Origin: Bradyrhizobium sp. Ash2021
GTDB lineage: Bacteria; Pseudomonadota; Alphaproteobacteria; Rhizobiales; Xanthobacteraceae
Direction: 5' to 3'
DNA: 64,000 nt
NCBI RefSeq assembly: GCF_031202265.1
Contig: NZ_CP100604.1
Span: 6,244,501 to 6,308,500, forward strand
Part shown: piece by piece, positions 30,663-38,293 of the stretch
Layout of the letters: each line of letters opens with the position of its first letter
How positions within the stretch are numbered: the stretch's first letter is position 1
The notes under the pieces: model-generated
Seen by the model: only the letters and a program-made list of their open reading frames with translations
The model's database searches: none
What the model was told of the DNA's origin: nothing
Translations under genes and position numbers: made by a program

Positions 30663-30809
30663 TCAGGGGGCCACGAAATGAAGGACAACGGCAGCGACGA
30701 CGCACGTCGCAATGGCAAGGATTCCGCCCCTTCGCCGATCCGGGAAAACGCCAAAGGTAAGTATCAGCAGGCCAGCCAGTATAGCGATTTTGATCAGAAT
30801 CGTAGCCAT
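30663..30809 (-). CDS. Very small membrane protein (48 residues)
   Basis: Reads MATILIKIAILAGLLILTFG, then a basic turn FPDRRRGG, then a second hydrophobic stretch ILAIATCVVAAVVLHFVAP and TGA. Two short membrane helices joined by a positive loop. An AGGGCAATGAGACG leader precedes the ATG. It is too short for most gene callers. The hydrophobic pattern is strong, so it is likely real. Function unknown. Confidence 0.6.
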   Translation of the reverse strand: MATILIKIAILAGLLILTFGVFPDRRRGGILAIATCVVAAVVLHFVAP

Positions 30810-30835
30810 CGTCTCATTGCCCTGTCATGCCAAAT

Positions 30836-31025
30836 TCAGGGCACTGTCCACACTGCTCGGTTGTTGCGCTTGCCCAGAATGAGGAGCGCGAGGAGCGCCA
30901 TGGGCCCAAAGATCAACGCCGTCCAGAGCCAGGCCCTGGTCGATCTGCCACGGTCGAGCGCCATGTGATAGGCAGCCGGCATCGCGGCTATTTGAGACCA
31001 GTTGAAAGATCAACCACATCGGCAT
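30836..31025 (-). pseudogene. Small membrane protein with probable frameshift
   Basis: An ATG at 31025 gives MPMWLIFQLVS and then leaves frame. An ATG at 30982 in a shifted frame gives MPAAYHMALDRGRSTRAWLW, a hydrophobic helix and ends RNNRAVWTVP. Dropping one A from the AAA run after LVS would fuse them into a 62-residue two-helix protein. It may be a frameshifted relic, or the 48-residue form may be used. Confidence 0.45.
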
Positions 31026-31220
31026 GGAATGCTCCCCATCCCACGCTGACCGTAACACGGAACAGCCGCCGGATGCCGGTGCTCCGCGAAAAGTGAGACC
31101 GCCGCAGCTGGCCGCTTCGATTGGTCCGAGCGCAGCGAATTGATTCGCGAAATAGTTGTAGCTCCATCGGAACGCTATTTGAGATGGCGAGTTGATTCCT
31201 TCCCAACCAAAGGAATCGCC

Positions 31221-31403
31221 ATGCCAACCCGCTTTGGCGCGACCGATAACCCTGTCTGCCCGAAATGCAAAAACCGAATGCGCTTGACGAGGCGCACGCC
31301 GCACCCGGTTCGAGGTTACGACTTTGAACGGCAGACCTTCACATGCAGGGCATGCCAGCACGAAATCGAGAGAGACGCCGACAGCCTGGGCGAGATCACT
31401 TGA
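31221..31403 (+). CDS. Small zinc-ribbon protein
   Basis: 60 residues with CPKCKNRMRLTRRTPHPVRG and FTCRACQHEIERDADSLG, a four-Cys zinc ribbon. An AAAGGAA site lies before the ATG. Shares layout with 30205-30378 but not close sequence. Possibly nucleic-acid- or protein-binding; no function known. Confidence 0.7.
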   Translation: MPTRFGATDNPVCPKCKNRMRLTRRTPHPVRGYDFERQTFTCRACQHEIERDADSLGEIT

Positions 31404-31551
31404 TGACGATCGCTTGATGACGATTCCTTGAATTCTTCGCACGCACGCATTCAAAATTCGCCGCACGCCCCTGCAAGAACGCCACTTCTCCTACACGGCG
31501 CGGAGCTGTACAAGTTCGCAGCTTCTTCCCGATTTCAAGAAGGAGCGCTTC

Positions 31552-31854
31552 ATGAACGAATTGTATTCTTGGCTCTCGGGCCAGCATCCCGGTCTTGCGA
31601 CCTTCAAAACCCTCCAGCTCAAACTTTCGAAACTTGCCGCCGACCATCCGGACCAGCGGGCGATGTGCCGGTTGCTGAACGGCATTGTCGGCAGCTATAT
31701 CGCGGAGTTTGACGAAGCGCCGTTGCCATCGACGATTGCCGATCGCGCCTACCGGCGGCTGCTGCAATCGCTGGCGGAACTGGATGTTGCGGCGGATCCG
31801 GCCAAGCAGTTCGGCGATCTGAATCGGCTGGCCGAGTTGGATCTGACGCCCTGA
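31552..31854 (+). CDS. Hypothetical helical protein
   Basis: 100 residues, helical and acidic: MNELYSWLSGQHPGLATFKT, then KLSKLAADHPDQRAMCRLLN and YRRLLQSLAELDVAADPAKQ. A clear AAGGAG ribosome site lies seven bases upstream. No known domain. It stands alone among small genes of the accessory region. Confidence 0.7.
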   Translation: MNELYSWLSGQHPGLATFKTLQLKLSKLAADHPDQRAMCRLLNGIVGSYIAEFDEAPLPSTIADRAYRRLLQSLAELDVAADPAKQFGDLNRLAELDLTP

Positions 31855-31996
31855 GCAAGCCCGGTTCCCGCGCGGGGAACGATGTCCTGTGCCCGACCGG
31901 TTGAGTTTCCAACGTGCACGATGGCGTGCAGTATTGAACGAATGGAATTTTTGCGTTCCACTCCGATGGTGCAGGCGACGTGTGGGCGACTCCCCC

Positions 31997-32243
31997 ATGA
32001 ATTACCAAGGCGTAGACAATACACTCGGGAAGAACGGCAATTCCTTCCAGGCGGATGTGGCGGTTCCGGACAGGCGATCTCGTCGGTTCGGCCCCGACGG
32101 AAGCAAGGCACGGGCGCACCGGGCCGACGCGCATCCTGGACGCGACACGCATCCAGGATCCGGCGGCCGTCGAAGCCGGCCGGCGGGAGCCTCACCCACA
32201 TTTACAGGCGCGGCGTCCAATATTCTCTGAGTTGCAAATATAA
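31997..32243 (+). pseudogene. Decayed copy of the downstream MNYKGVEY-type gene
   Basis: Starts MNYQGVDNTLGKNGNSFQ in one frame; the continuation WRFRTGDLVGSAPTEARHGR is in another frame, matching WKWQFQIGDKVVSGKTEAR of the gene at 32299. So it looks like a frameshifted paralogue about 300 bp upstream of the intact copy. Confidence 0.55.
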
Positions 32244-32298
32244 GCTACAACCTTTGGTTTTGATTTGGGATTACCCTCAATCGGGCCGGGGATGTCCC

Positions 32299-32481
32299 AT
32301 GAACTACAAGGGCGTCGAGTACATCCTGACGCCGGTCGCGCCGGGCGTCTGGAAATGGCAGTTCCAGATCGGCGACAAGGTGGTATCGGGCAAGACCGAA
32401 GCCAGACTCAATTTGCTTGCCATCCGCCGCGTTCAGCTGCGGATCGACCGCGAGCTGAAGAAGGCCGCGCGAGACGAATAA
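32299..32481 (+). CDS. Small basic hypothetical protein
   Basis: 60 residues: MNYKGVEYILTPVAPGVWKW then a beta-strand-like QFQIGDKVVSGKTEARLNLL and a basic helix (AIRRVQLRIDRELKKAARDE). Small proteins with this layout are common in Bradyrhizobium. GGGGATG-type leader before the ATG. Function unknown. Confidence 0.7.
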   Translation: MNYKGVEYILTPVAPGVWKWQFQIGDKVVSGKTEARLNLLAIRRVQLRIDRELKKAARDE

Positions 32482-32666
32482 GCCGGTAGTTCTGCGGATC
32501 GGAGCGCGGCGGCGATTTTCCGGAATTTGTCAATGATTGCATGGCTTTGCGACGGCCATAACAGCTTTTGGAGCTTCTGGATGAGTTCAGGAAGCCGGTT
32601 TTCCGAATTCGGCTGGTCTCGGAAACGCTGGATTAGGCACCCGCAGCCAGGACGGTCCCACCGAAG

Positions 32667-32897
32667 CTAATCGGCGCTGGCCAGCCGCCGCATCGTGAAT
32701 TCGATCTCGCCGCCGGGCAGTTCGCGCCAGCTTTCGACCGCGCTCATATAGGCTGCCTTGGGATACCGATTGAGGAAGTCACGCGCCCTGGTGCGCGCCG
32801 CGTCGCGCGGCAGCGTAAAGGTCTCGCGCAGATAGCCATCGTCCGGCCTGCGCCGGCTGGCCATCCGGCTGGCGAGATCGCGCGGACGCAACACCAT
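32667..32897 (-). CDS. Small hypothetical protein
   Basis: 76 residues, basic: MVLRPRDLASRMASRRRPDD, then RDAARTRARDFLNRYPKAAY and a strand-like ESWRELPGGEIEFTMRRLA. No family recognised. The start at MVLRPRD was chosen over an upstream ATG 18 bases away; the ribosome site is unclear. It is 78 bp before the end of the secreted protein gene on the same strand. Confidence 0.55.
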   Translation of the reverse strand: MVLRPRDLASRMASRRRPDDGYLRETFTLPRDAARTRARDFLNRYPKAAYMSAVESWRELPGGEIEFTMRRLASAD

Positions 32898-32975
32898 GTC
32901 GCAACTCCGAACCACATGACGACCGGCTTGATATAGGGCGGCGGCGAATGAATCCGAGTCCCCGCGGGTCGCGTT

Positions 32976-33266
32976 CTATTGGCTGCGTTGCGCGCTGCTG
33001 CCGGTCTTGGTCTTCGGCTTGGCCGGGGCCGGGGCCGCCTTCGGCGTGTCGGTACGCACGCTGCCCCACGGATCGGAAGAGACCTTGGCGTCGGGAATCT
33101 TCTTCAGCGATTCCTTGTAGGCCTTTTCCTTGATCGCATCCTGTTCCTTCTCCTCCGGCGTTTTGGAGGTGAGTTCGGGGATCAGGTTGATGTTGGGGGT
33201 CGCTATCTGGGCATAGGCAGGCGCCGTCAGCAACACCACCACGGCAGCCGCGCTCAGAATTCTCAT
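32976..33266 (-). CDS. Small secreted protein, IPDxKxxxDPW type
   Basis: 96 residues. Signal peptide MRILSAAAVVVLLTAPAYAQ, a charged helix (SKTPEEKEQDAIKEKAYKES) and a conserved LKKIPDAKVSSDPWGSVR, then a Pro/Lys-rich tail. A second protein with the same core (ERIPDSKEKYDPWS) is encoded at 39886-40125. Periplasmic; function unknown. The start has a GGAGAGCGGCCC leader. Confidence 0.72.
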   Translation of the reverse strand: MRILSAAAVVVLLTAPAYAQIATPNINLIPELTSKTPEEKEQDAIKEKAYKESLKKIPDAKVSSDPWGSVRTDTPKAAPAPAKPKTKTGSSAQRSQ

Positions 33267-33292
33267 GGGCCGCTCTCCTCGCGTTCTCTCCG

Positions 33293-33342
33293 TAGCGTTT
33301 TCAGGCGAAGTGGAAACCGGTTCGCGCCAAGAAAACGCGTAA
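33293..33342. repeat. GCGTTTTC...GAAAACGC repeat
   Basis: AGCGTTTTCAGGCGAA at one end and CGCCAAGAAAACGCG at the other, about 50 bp, with inverted ends. A related copy lies at 34132-34203. Confidence 0.6.
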
Positions 33343-33399
33343 AAGCCAAAGCCGTATATCACCCCCCAAACCGCGCCGCCAAGCGCGACCGGGAGTGGC

Positions 33400-33531
33400 T
33401 CAAAGGTGATCCGATTTACAGGATTTCGGCGATTGCACCCAGTCGTCCCAGATCGGACCGCATTTGGTGCAGCCATTGAGCACGAGACCCATGGCGATCA
33501 CGCTGAAAAGCAATACCAACCGGCGTAACAT
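33400..33531 (-). CDS. Very small lipoprotein (43 residues)
   Basis: MLRRLVLLFSVIAMGLVLNG followed by C, a lipobox (LVLNGC), then TKCGPIWDDWVQSPKSCKSD and TGA. A GGGGAG site lies about 10 bases before the ATG. It is too short for most callers but has a complete type II signal peptide. Probably anchored in the outer or inner membrane. Function unknown. Confidence 0.7.
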   Translation of the reverse strand: MLRRLVLLFSVIAMGLVLNGCTKCGPIWDDWVQSPKSCKSDHL

Positions 33532-33667
33532 GAACCATCCGCTCCCCTGAGGCCGGATCATAGGCCTTCAAGTCGGGCATTTTCAAGCCGAACCGGCCCA
33601 CTGTTCCTTTCGGCCGAATGCACCGTAGAATGCCCGGGACAATCATTCAGGCGAGGAACCAGCATTC

Positions 33668-34132
33668 ATGCAGCAACAACCGGCCGCGGAGTTCGGCATT
33701 GACGAGGCGAGGCGCGTGCTGGGCGAGGTGTTTGCACCGTGGGTGCGGGACCTGGATTTGTCGATCGAGGGTTTCGACTTCACCCCGCCGCCGGGTGGCG
33801 CGGCCGACTGGCAGCCGGGCGCGATCCTGCGGATGCCGTTTTCGGAACGCCTGTGCCGCAATGGCGGCATCGTCTGCGGCCAGGCGCTGATGGCGTTTGC
33901 CGATACCGCGATGGTGCTGGCCAACCTCGCCGCCAACAAGGGCTACCGTCCGATGACGACGGTGGACCAGACCACGCATTTCATGCGCGCGGTCACCGCC
34001 TCCGACGTGCTGGCCGAGGCGCGCGTGGTCCGGCTCGGGCGCACCATGAGCTTCGGCCGCGTCACGCTGTCAGGCGCCACCGACAACAAGCCGGTGGCGA
34101 TGGTCTCGAGCGCGTTCGCGATGCTGCCTTAA
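33668..34132 (+). CDS. PaaI-type acyl-CoA thioesterase (hotdog fold)
   Basis: 154 residues. The hotdog domain is seen in RNGGIVCGQALMAFADTAMV (the helix with the catalytic-type Asp) and YRPMTTVDQTTHFMRAVTAS, then VRLGRTMSFGRVTLSG. PaaI-family enzymes hydrolyse acyl- or aryl-CoA thioesters in the cytosol. Stand-alone, with palindromic repeats on both sides. The substrate cannot be read from sequence. Confidence 0.85.
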   Translation: MQQQPAAEFGIDEARRVLGEVFAPWVRDLDLSIEGFDFTPPPGGAADWQPGAILRMPFSERLCRNGGIVCGQALMAFADTAMVLANLAANKGYRPMTTVDQTTHFMRAVTASDVLAEARVVRLGRTMSFGRVTLSGATDNKPVAMVSSAFAMLP

Positions 34133-34203
34133 CGTTTTCCGGCGAAAGCCTGCCCCGGACTTGATCCAGGGTGCGTAGCGGTTCGCGTGAAGAAAACGCA
34201 TCA
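34132..34203. repeat. GCGTTTTC...GAAAACGC repeat, longer copy
   Basis: Begins AACGTTTTCCGGCGAA at the thioesterase stop and ends GGTTCGCGTGAAGAAAACGC; inverted ends as in 33293-33342. Confidence 0.6.
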
Positions 34204-34371
34204 CGCCGCAATACGAACAGGCGTTTGGAAAGCCACACCAGCGTGGCCCCCGGCCATTGTGGTAAACGAAATCTGAAGCGGAGTGCAACCAGGTTCGAGA
34301 CTGGATTCAATTATCGGTAATTTCGCGCTGCTAATTTTAATGAACGACAACCGGCAGACGGGATCACGGCG

Positions 34372-34614
34372 ATGATCGAAAGACGGATAGCAACCAGACA
34401 CCGCGTGCTCAAACAGGGAACGCTGGCTTTCGGCAGTGGCGGCGGCGTCGACTGCATGGTCCGCAACATCTCCTCGAGCGGTGCGCGGATTGAGACAGCG
34501 AGCCCGATGGGACTGCCGCCGTCTTTCACCCTTGTCATCAAGACCGATCACTTCCTGCGCCGCTGCCATCGGGTCTGGAGCAAGGACACAAAGGTCGGCG
34601 TCGCGTTCGACTAG
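34372..34614 (+). CDS. Single-domain PilZ protein
   Basis: 80 residues. A PilZ domain with the c-di-GMP motif RxxxR in ERRIATRHRVLKQG, N/DxSxxG in RNISSSGARIET, and a terminal WSKDTKVGVAFD. Likely a c-di-GMP receptor acting by protein contact. The stop overlaps the convergent stop of the PQQ dehydrogenase relic at a CTAG. Confidence 0.87.
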   Translation: MIERRIATRHRVLKQGTLAFGSGGGVDCMVRNISSSGARIETASPMGLPPSFTLVIKTDHFLRRCHRVWSKDTKVGVAFD

Positions 34615-35234
34615 ATGGCTGCCTTTGCGCGACGCGAGCGGCGCCAGCGCCACACCGCGACCACCAGCAACATCACCACAAGCGCAAACGCTGCCGCCTT
34701 GCTCGCAAACCGTCCACCCGGCCGGTCGATGCTCCGCGACCACAGCGAGGGCGCCTCACCCGGCCGCGGCAGGCGAAACGCCACCACGCTGTCGCCGATC
34801 GTGGTGCCTTCCTCGGAATGACCGCCGGCACCGATCGCGACATATTGCTCGCCCTTCCAGAGATAGGTCATGGGATTGGCGACGCCGGGGACCGGCAGCC
34901 TGCCCTGCCACAGCTCCTGGCCGGATTTGGCATCGAAGGCGCGCAAGTAAGCATCCATTGCGCCGGTGAAGACGAGGCCACCCGCAGTGATCGCGACGCC
35001 GTTGACCAGCGGCGTCCCCCAGTTGAAGGCGATGCCGAGCGGCGCCTGATCTTCGGAGGTGCCGACCGAGGAATGCCAGAGGATCTTTCCGGCCTTCAGG
35101 TCGACCGCGACCATCTCGCCCCAGGGCGGCTTGTTGCACAACAGACCCAATGTATGGTCCGGCCGTGCGTTGCAAGAGGTTTCGTCGATCTGGTGGTAAG
35201 CGGTCTTGCATCAATGTATCCGGTCTCTAGTTGG

Positions 35235-35330
35235 AGCTGTTTTGCTCCGGACCATCATGGATATCAGCGCGCGTGCGTTCTCATTAGGCGACAGGCCTCG
35301 ATTGGGCCATTTGGGTCACCAGTGTTCGCA
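35235..35330 (-). ncRNA. Candidate seekRNA/bridge RNA of the IS1111 element
   Basis: On the minus strand this region holds TGTCGCCTAATG (35282-35293), identical to the host sequence just outside the element (36730-36741), and ATGGTCCGG (35247-35255), identical to the element's own terminal repeat. A GGAGC-loop-GCTCC hairpin follows. IS110-family recombinases use an RNA with separate target- and donor-pairing loops. Exact ends are unknown. Confidence 0.7.
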
Positions 35331-35591
35331 TGCGCCGGGAAGACCGATCCTCCATCTCGTCTCATCCTCTCGCAGACCTCGGCTGGAAACTGTTGATAGG
35401 GTTACGTCATCGCTTGCTCCTCATATCGCGCAGTTCCTTTGTTCGAGCCGAGGGCCGTTCCTTCGTCCCGGCCCGCAGAACGTCGATCGCGTCGCGCGCA
35501 GGGGCGGTCAAGGCCGGCCGTCGCGCTTGGCTTGCGGCTGGCTCCGGCGTTGCCAGGCTGCGCCTTGACCGCGCCGAGCACGGCGCGAGGA

Positions 35592-36656
35592 TCAAGCGGG
35601 TCGGACGTCTGCATCGTCGGTCCTCGTCAGCTCGAAGGCGCGTCCTTTCGCCAGCACCGCCCAGGCGATGCGGGCAAGTTTGTTGGCGAGCGCAATCGCG
35701 AGCACGTTGTGGTGCAACCGCCTCTTGGCGGCTTCGATCCAGGATTTGAGCCCGTAACGTTCCCAGTCCTTTATCCTGACCAGCACAACCCATGCCGCCT
35801 GCACAAACAGAACGCGCAGGTAGCGATTGCCGCGCCTCGAGATTTTGCCGAGGATCGTGCGGTCTCCCGTTGAGATCTGCTTGGGCACCAGTCCGAGCCA
35901 GGCGCCGAAGTCGCGGCCTTTGGAGAATACGTCTCCAGTGCCGATCGCGGCCACCATGGCGCTCGAAATGATCGGCCCGATGCCGGGCACCGTCATCAGG
36001 CGCGAACATGCCTGATCTTGACGGGCCAGGGCTTCGATCTCGCCGGAGAGGCCATCGATACGCTGATTCAGTCGGCGCCAGTCGCCTGCCAACTCCTCGA
36101 TGACACGCAACATGCGTGGCGACAGGGCATCGGTGCGCGTCGCAAGGATGGTGGGCAGTTCCGTGCGCAGGAAGCCGATACCTTGGCGCACGGCGATCCC
36201 GCGTTCCAACATGAAGGCGCGAATCTGGTTGATGATGCCGGTGCGTTGCGACACCAGTCGCTCGCGCACCCGATGCAGCGCCTGCAGATCCAGTTGCTCC
36301 GCGGTCTTGGTCGCCACGAACTTCATCGTCGGGCGCTGCACGGCTTCGGCAATCGCTTCGGCATCATTGAAGTCGTTCTTCTGTCCCTTGCTATAGGGGC
36401 GTACATATTTGGCCGGCATCAATCTGGCATCGTGACCCAGCGATGCGAGTTTGCGGCTCAGGTGATGGGCGCCGACGCAGGCTTCCATGCCGATCAGGCA
36501 AGGCGGTATATTGGCGAGCCGCGCCTCCACTTGGCCACGCGACCACTTTTGCCGCAGCACGATGGCGCCGCGCGCATCGTGGCCCACGACGTGGAACGAG
36601 TTCTTGCCGATATCGATGCCAATCACGGCCATCGCGCTATTGAGTGTCTGGGACAT
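35592..36656 (-). CDS. IS110/IS1111-family transposase
   Basis: 354 residues. The N-terminal DEDD RuvC-like domain has VIGIDIGKNSFHVVGHDARG, LIGMEACVGAHHLSRKL and KNDFNDAEAIAEAVQRP. The C-terminal Transposase_20 domain has LMTVPGIGPIISSAMVAAIG with the catalytic Ser region and GAWLGLVPKQISTGDRTILG, GNRYLRVLFVQAAW. The start MSQTLN has an AAGGAG site. Full length and uninterrupted, so the element may be active. About 420 bp of non-coding DNA follow before the inverted repeat. Confidence 0.94.
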   Translation of the reverse strand: MSQTLNSAMAVIGIDIGKNSFHVVGHDARGAIVLRQKWSRGQVEARLANIPPCLIGMEACVGAHHLSRKLASLGHDARLMPAKYVRPYSKGQKNDFNDAEAIAEAVQRPTMKFVATKTAEQLDLQALHRVRERLVSQRTGIINQIRAFMLERGIAVRQGIGFLRTELPTILATRTDALSPRMLRVIEELAGDWRRLNQRIDGLSGEIEALARQDQACSRLMTVPGIGPIISSAMVAAIGTGDVFSKGRDFGAWLGLVPKQISTGDRTILGKISRRGNRYLRVLFVQAAWVVLVRIKDWERYGLKSWIEAAKRRLHHNVLAIALANKLARIAWAVLAKGRAFELTRTDDADVRPA

Positions 36657-38293
36657 GGCGTGCTCCTTGTCTTTGGCGCCCCTTGCCGGCTTCGCATGCT
36701 GGCGGGGCAGGAGCACGGCCGGACCATCCCATTAGGCGACATCGCCACCGCGCGCGTCATCGCAAACGGCGTGCCCTGCTGCTGGCCGAAATCGTGGCCG
36801 GGCGGCGGATTGAAGCCGGTGGCTTGCGTGCGCGGAATCAGTTTCACCACATGCACGGCGTGGCTGGTATTGGCATAGAGGATCTGGTTGACGGGATCGA
36901 ACGCCGCGCTGCCCCAGTTGACGCCGCCGCCGGTCATCGGAAAAATGAGCGTGCCTTGCGTCGATGGCGGCGTGTAGAGGCCCTCGTTGCGCGCGCCGGC
37001 GAATAATTCCTCGCAGGTCGAGCGGCCAAAGCTGGGAAACGGGTTGAACGCATCATCGACGGAGATGCGTTGCGACATCAGCGGCGGCACGTGCGTCGGG
37101 AACGGTTGCGTCGGCGACAATTTTTCGCCTTCTGCGCCGCCTTGCGGAACGGCGCGCTCCTCGACCGGCCATATTGGTTTGCCGGTATCGCGGTCGAGCA
37201 CGAACACAAAACCCTGCTTGGTCGGCTGGATCACGACGTCGCGCATGCCCTCGCCCGTGTCGATGCGCGCCAGCGTCGGCTGCGCCGGCAGGTCGTAATC
37301 CCAGACGTCGTGATGCACGGTCTGGAACGACCACACCAGTTCGCCGGTCTCGGCGCGCAGCGCGACCACGGAGTTGGCACGCGCATTATTGCCGGGCCGC
37401 CTGCCGCCCCAGAAATCGGTGCTCGGCGAGGATGTCGGCAGGAATACCAGGCCGCGTTCTTCATCCGCCGACATCGGCGCCCAGACATTGGTGTGGCCGG
37501 CCTCGATGCCGTCATGGAACAACGGATCGAATGTCCAGCGCGGCTGCCCCGTCCGTGCATCGAAGGCGCGCACCGTTCCAAGCGGCGCATTGACGCGGCG
37601 GTTGTCCGCGATCGACGAGCCGACCACGACGACACCGCGGCTGACCACCGGCGCCGAGGTGATCTGGAATTCGCCCGGCCATTCCAGCTTCATGCCGATA
37701 TCGGGCTTGATCTCGCCATTGCTGCCGAAATCGGCGCAGGGAATGCCGGTCCTGGCGTCGAGCGCGATGACGCGGACGTCGTTGGTGCCCATGAAGATCC
37801 GGGCGCGGCAGGCGGCGGTTGCCGCGGCCTTGTCATCGACCCAATAGGTTACGCCGCGGCAGTTGTAACGGTTGGCCGGGCGCTGGCTGGTCGCGATCTT
37901 CGGATCGTACCGCCATTTCTGCGCGCCGCTGCCGGGATCGAGCGCGATGACTTCGTTGAAGGGCGAACAGAAGATCAGGCTGTCCTCGACGAACAACGGC
38001 GTTGCCTGAAACTTGGTGCGCTTCATCACCTCGGGCGCGCGGCTATCGAGATCGCCGGTGCGAAACTCCCAGGCGCGGACGAGGTCGCCGACATTGGCCG
38101 GCGTGATCTGGGTGAGCGGCGAGAACCGCATGCCGCCGCGATCGCCGCCCCAATGTTCCCAGGCCAGCGCCGGCGACACGCACAGCAACAGGACGGCAGA
38201 CAGGCGAAGCAAATGTCGCATGGCATTCCGGTGATGATGCGATCATTGCAAAGCCAGTCGCATCTTGCGCCAATGGATTACGCCATTACCGTC

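Larger units (their letters stand above)
35148..36730. mobile_element. IS110-family element, IS1111 group
   Basis: Subterminal perfect 15-bp inverted repeats (ATGGTCCGGCCGTGC at 35154-35168 and its inverse at 36713-36727), no clear target duplication beyond one or two G, and an IS110-type transposase. The long region after the transposase stop carries guide-like matches. Ends are set from the broken host frame, to within a few bases. Confidence 0.88.
34611..38221 (-). pseudogene. PQQ-dependent dehydrogenase gene split by an IS110/IS1111 element
   Basis: The N-terminal part (38221 to about 36731) has signal peptide LRLSAVLLLCVSPALAWEHW and quinoprotein propeller repeats (GVVVVGSSIADNRRVNAPLG, WSFQTVHHDVWDYDLPAQPT), up to AMSPNG. 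The C-terminal part (about 35147 to 34611) continues LLCNKPPWGEMVAVDLKAGK, LGIAFNWGTPLVNG and a final membrane helix (FALVVMLLVVAVWRW). Membrane or periplasmic quinoproteins of this glucose-dehydrogenase-like group oxidise sugars or alcohols. The insertion cuts the propeller, so a functional product is not expected. Confidence 0.9.

Noticed and set aside
30525..30968. 147-codon plus-strand frame
   Set aside because: It overlaps two better-supported minus-strand small membrane genes and has no coding character after the first third.
28570..36730. A single composite transposon between the two IS elements
   Set aside because: The elements belong to different families (IS1182 and IS1111) and share no ends.
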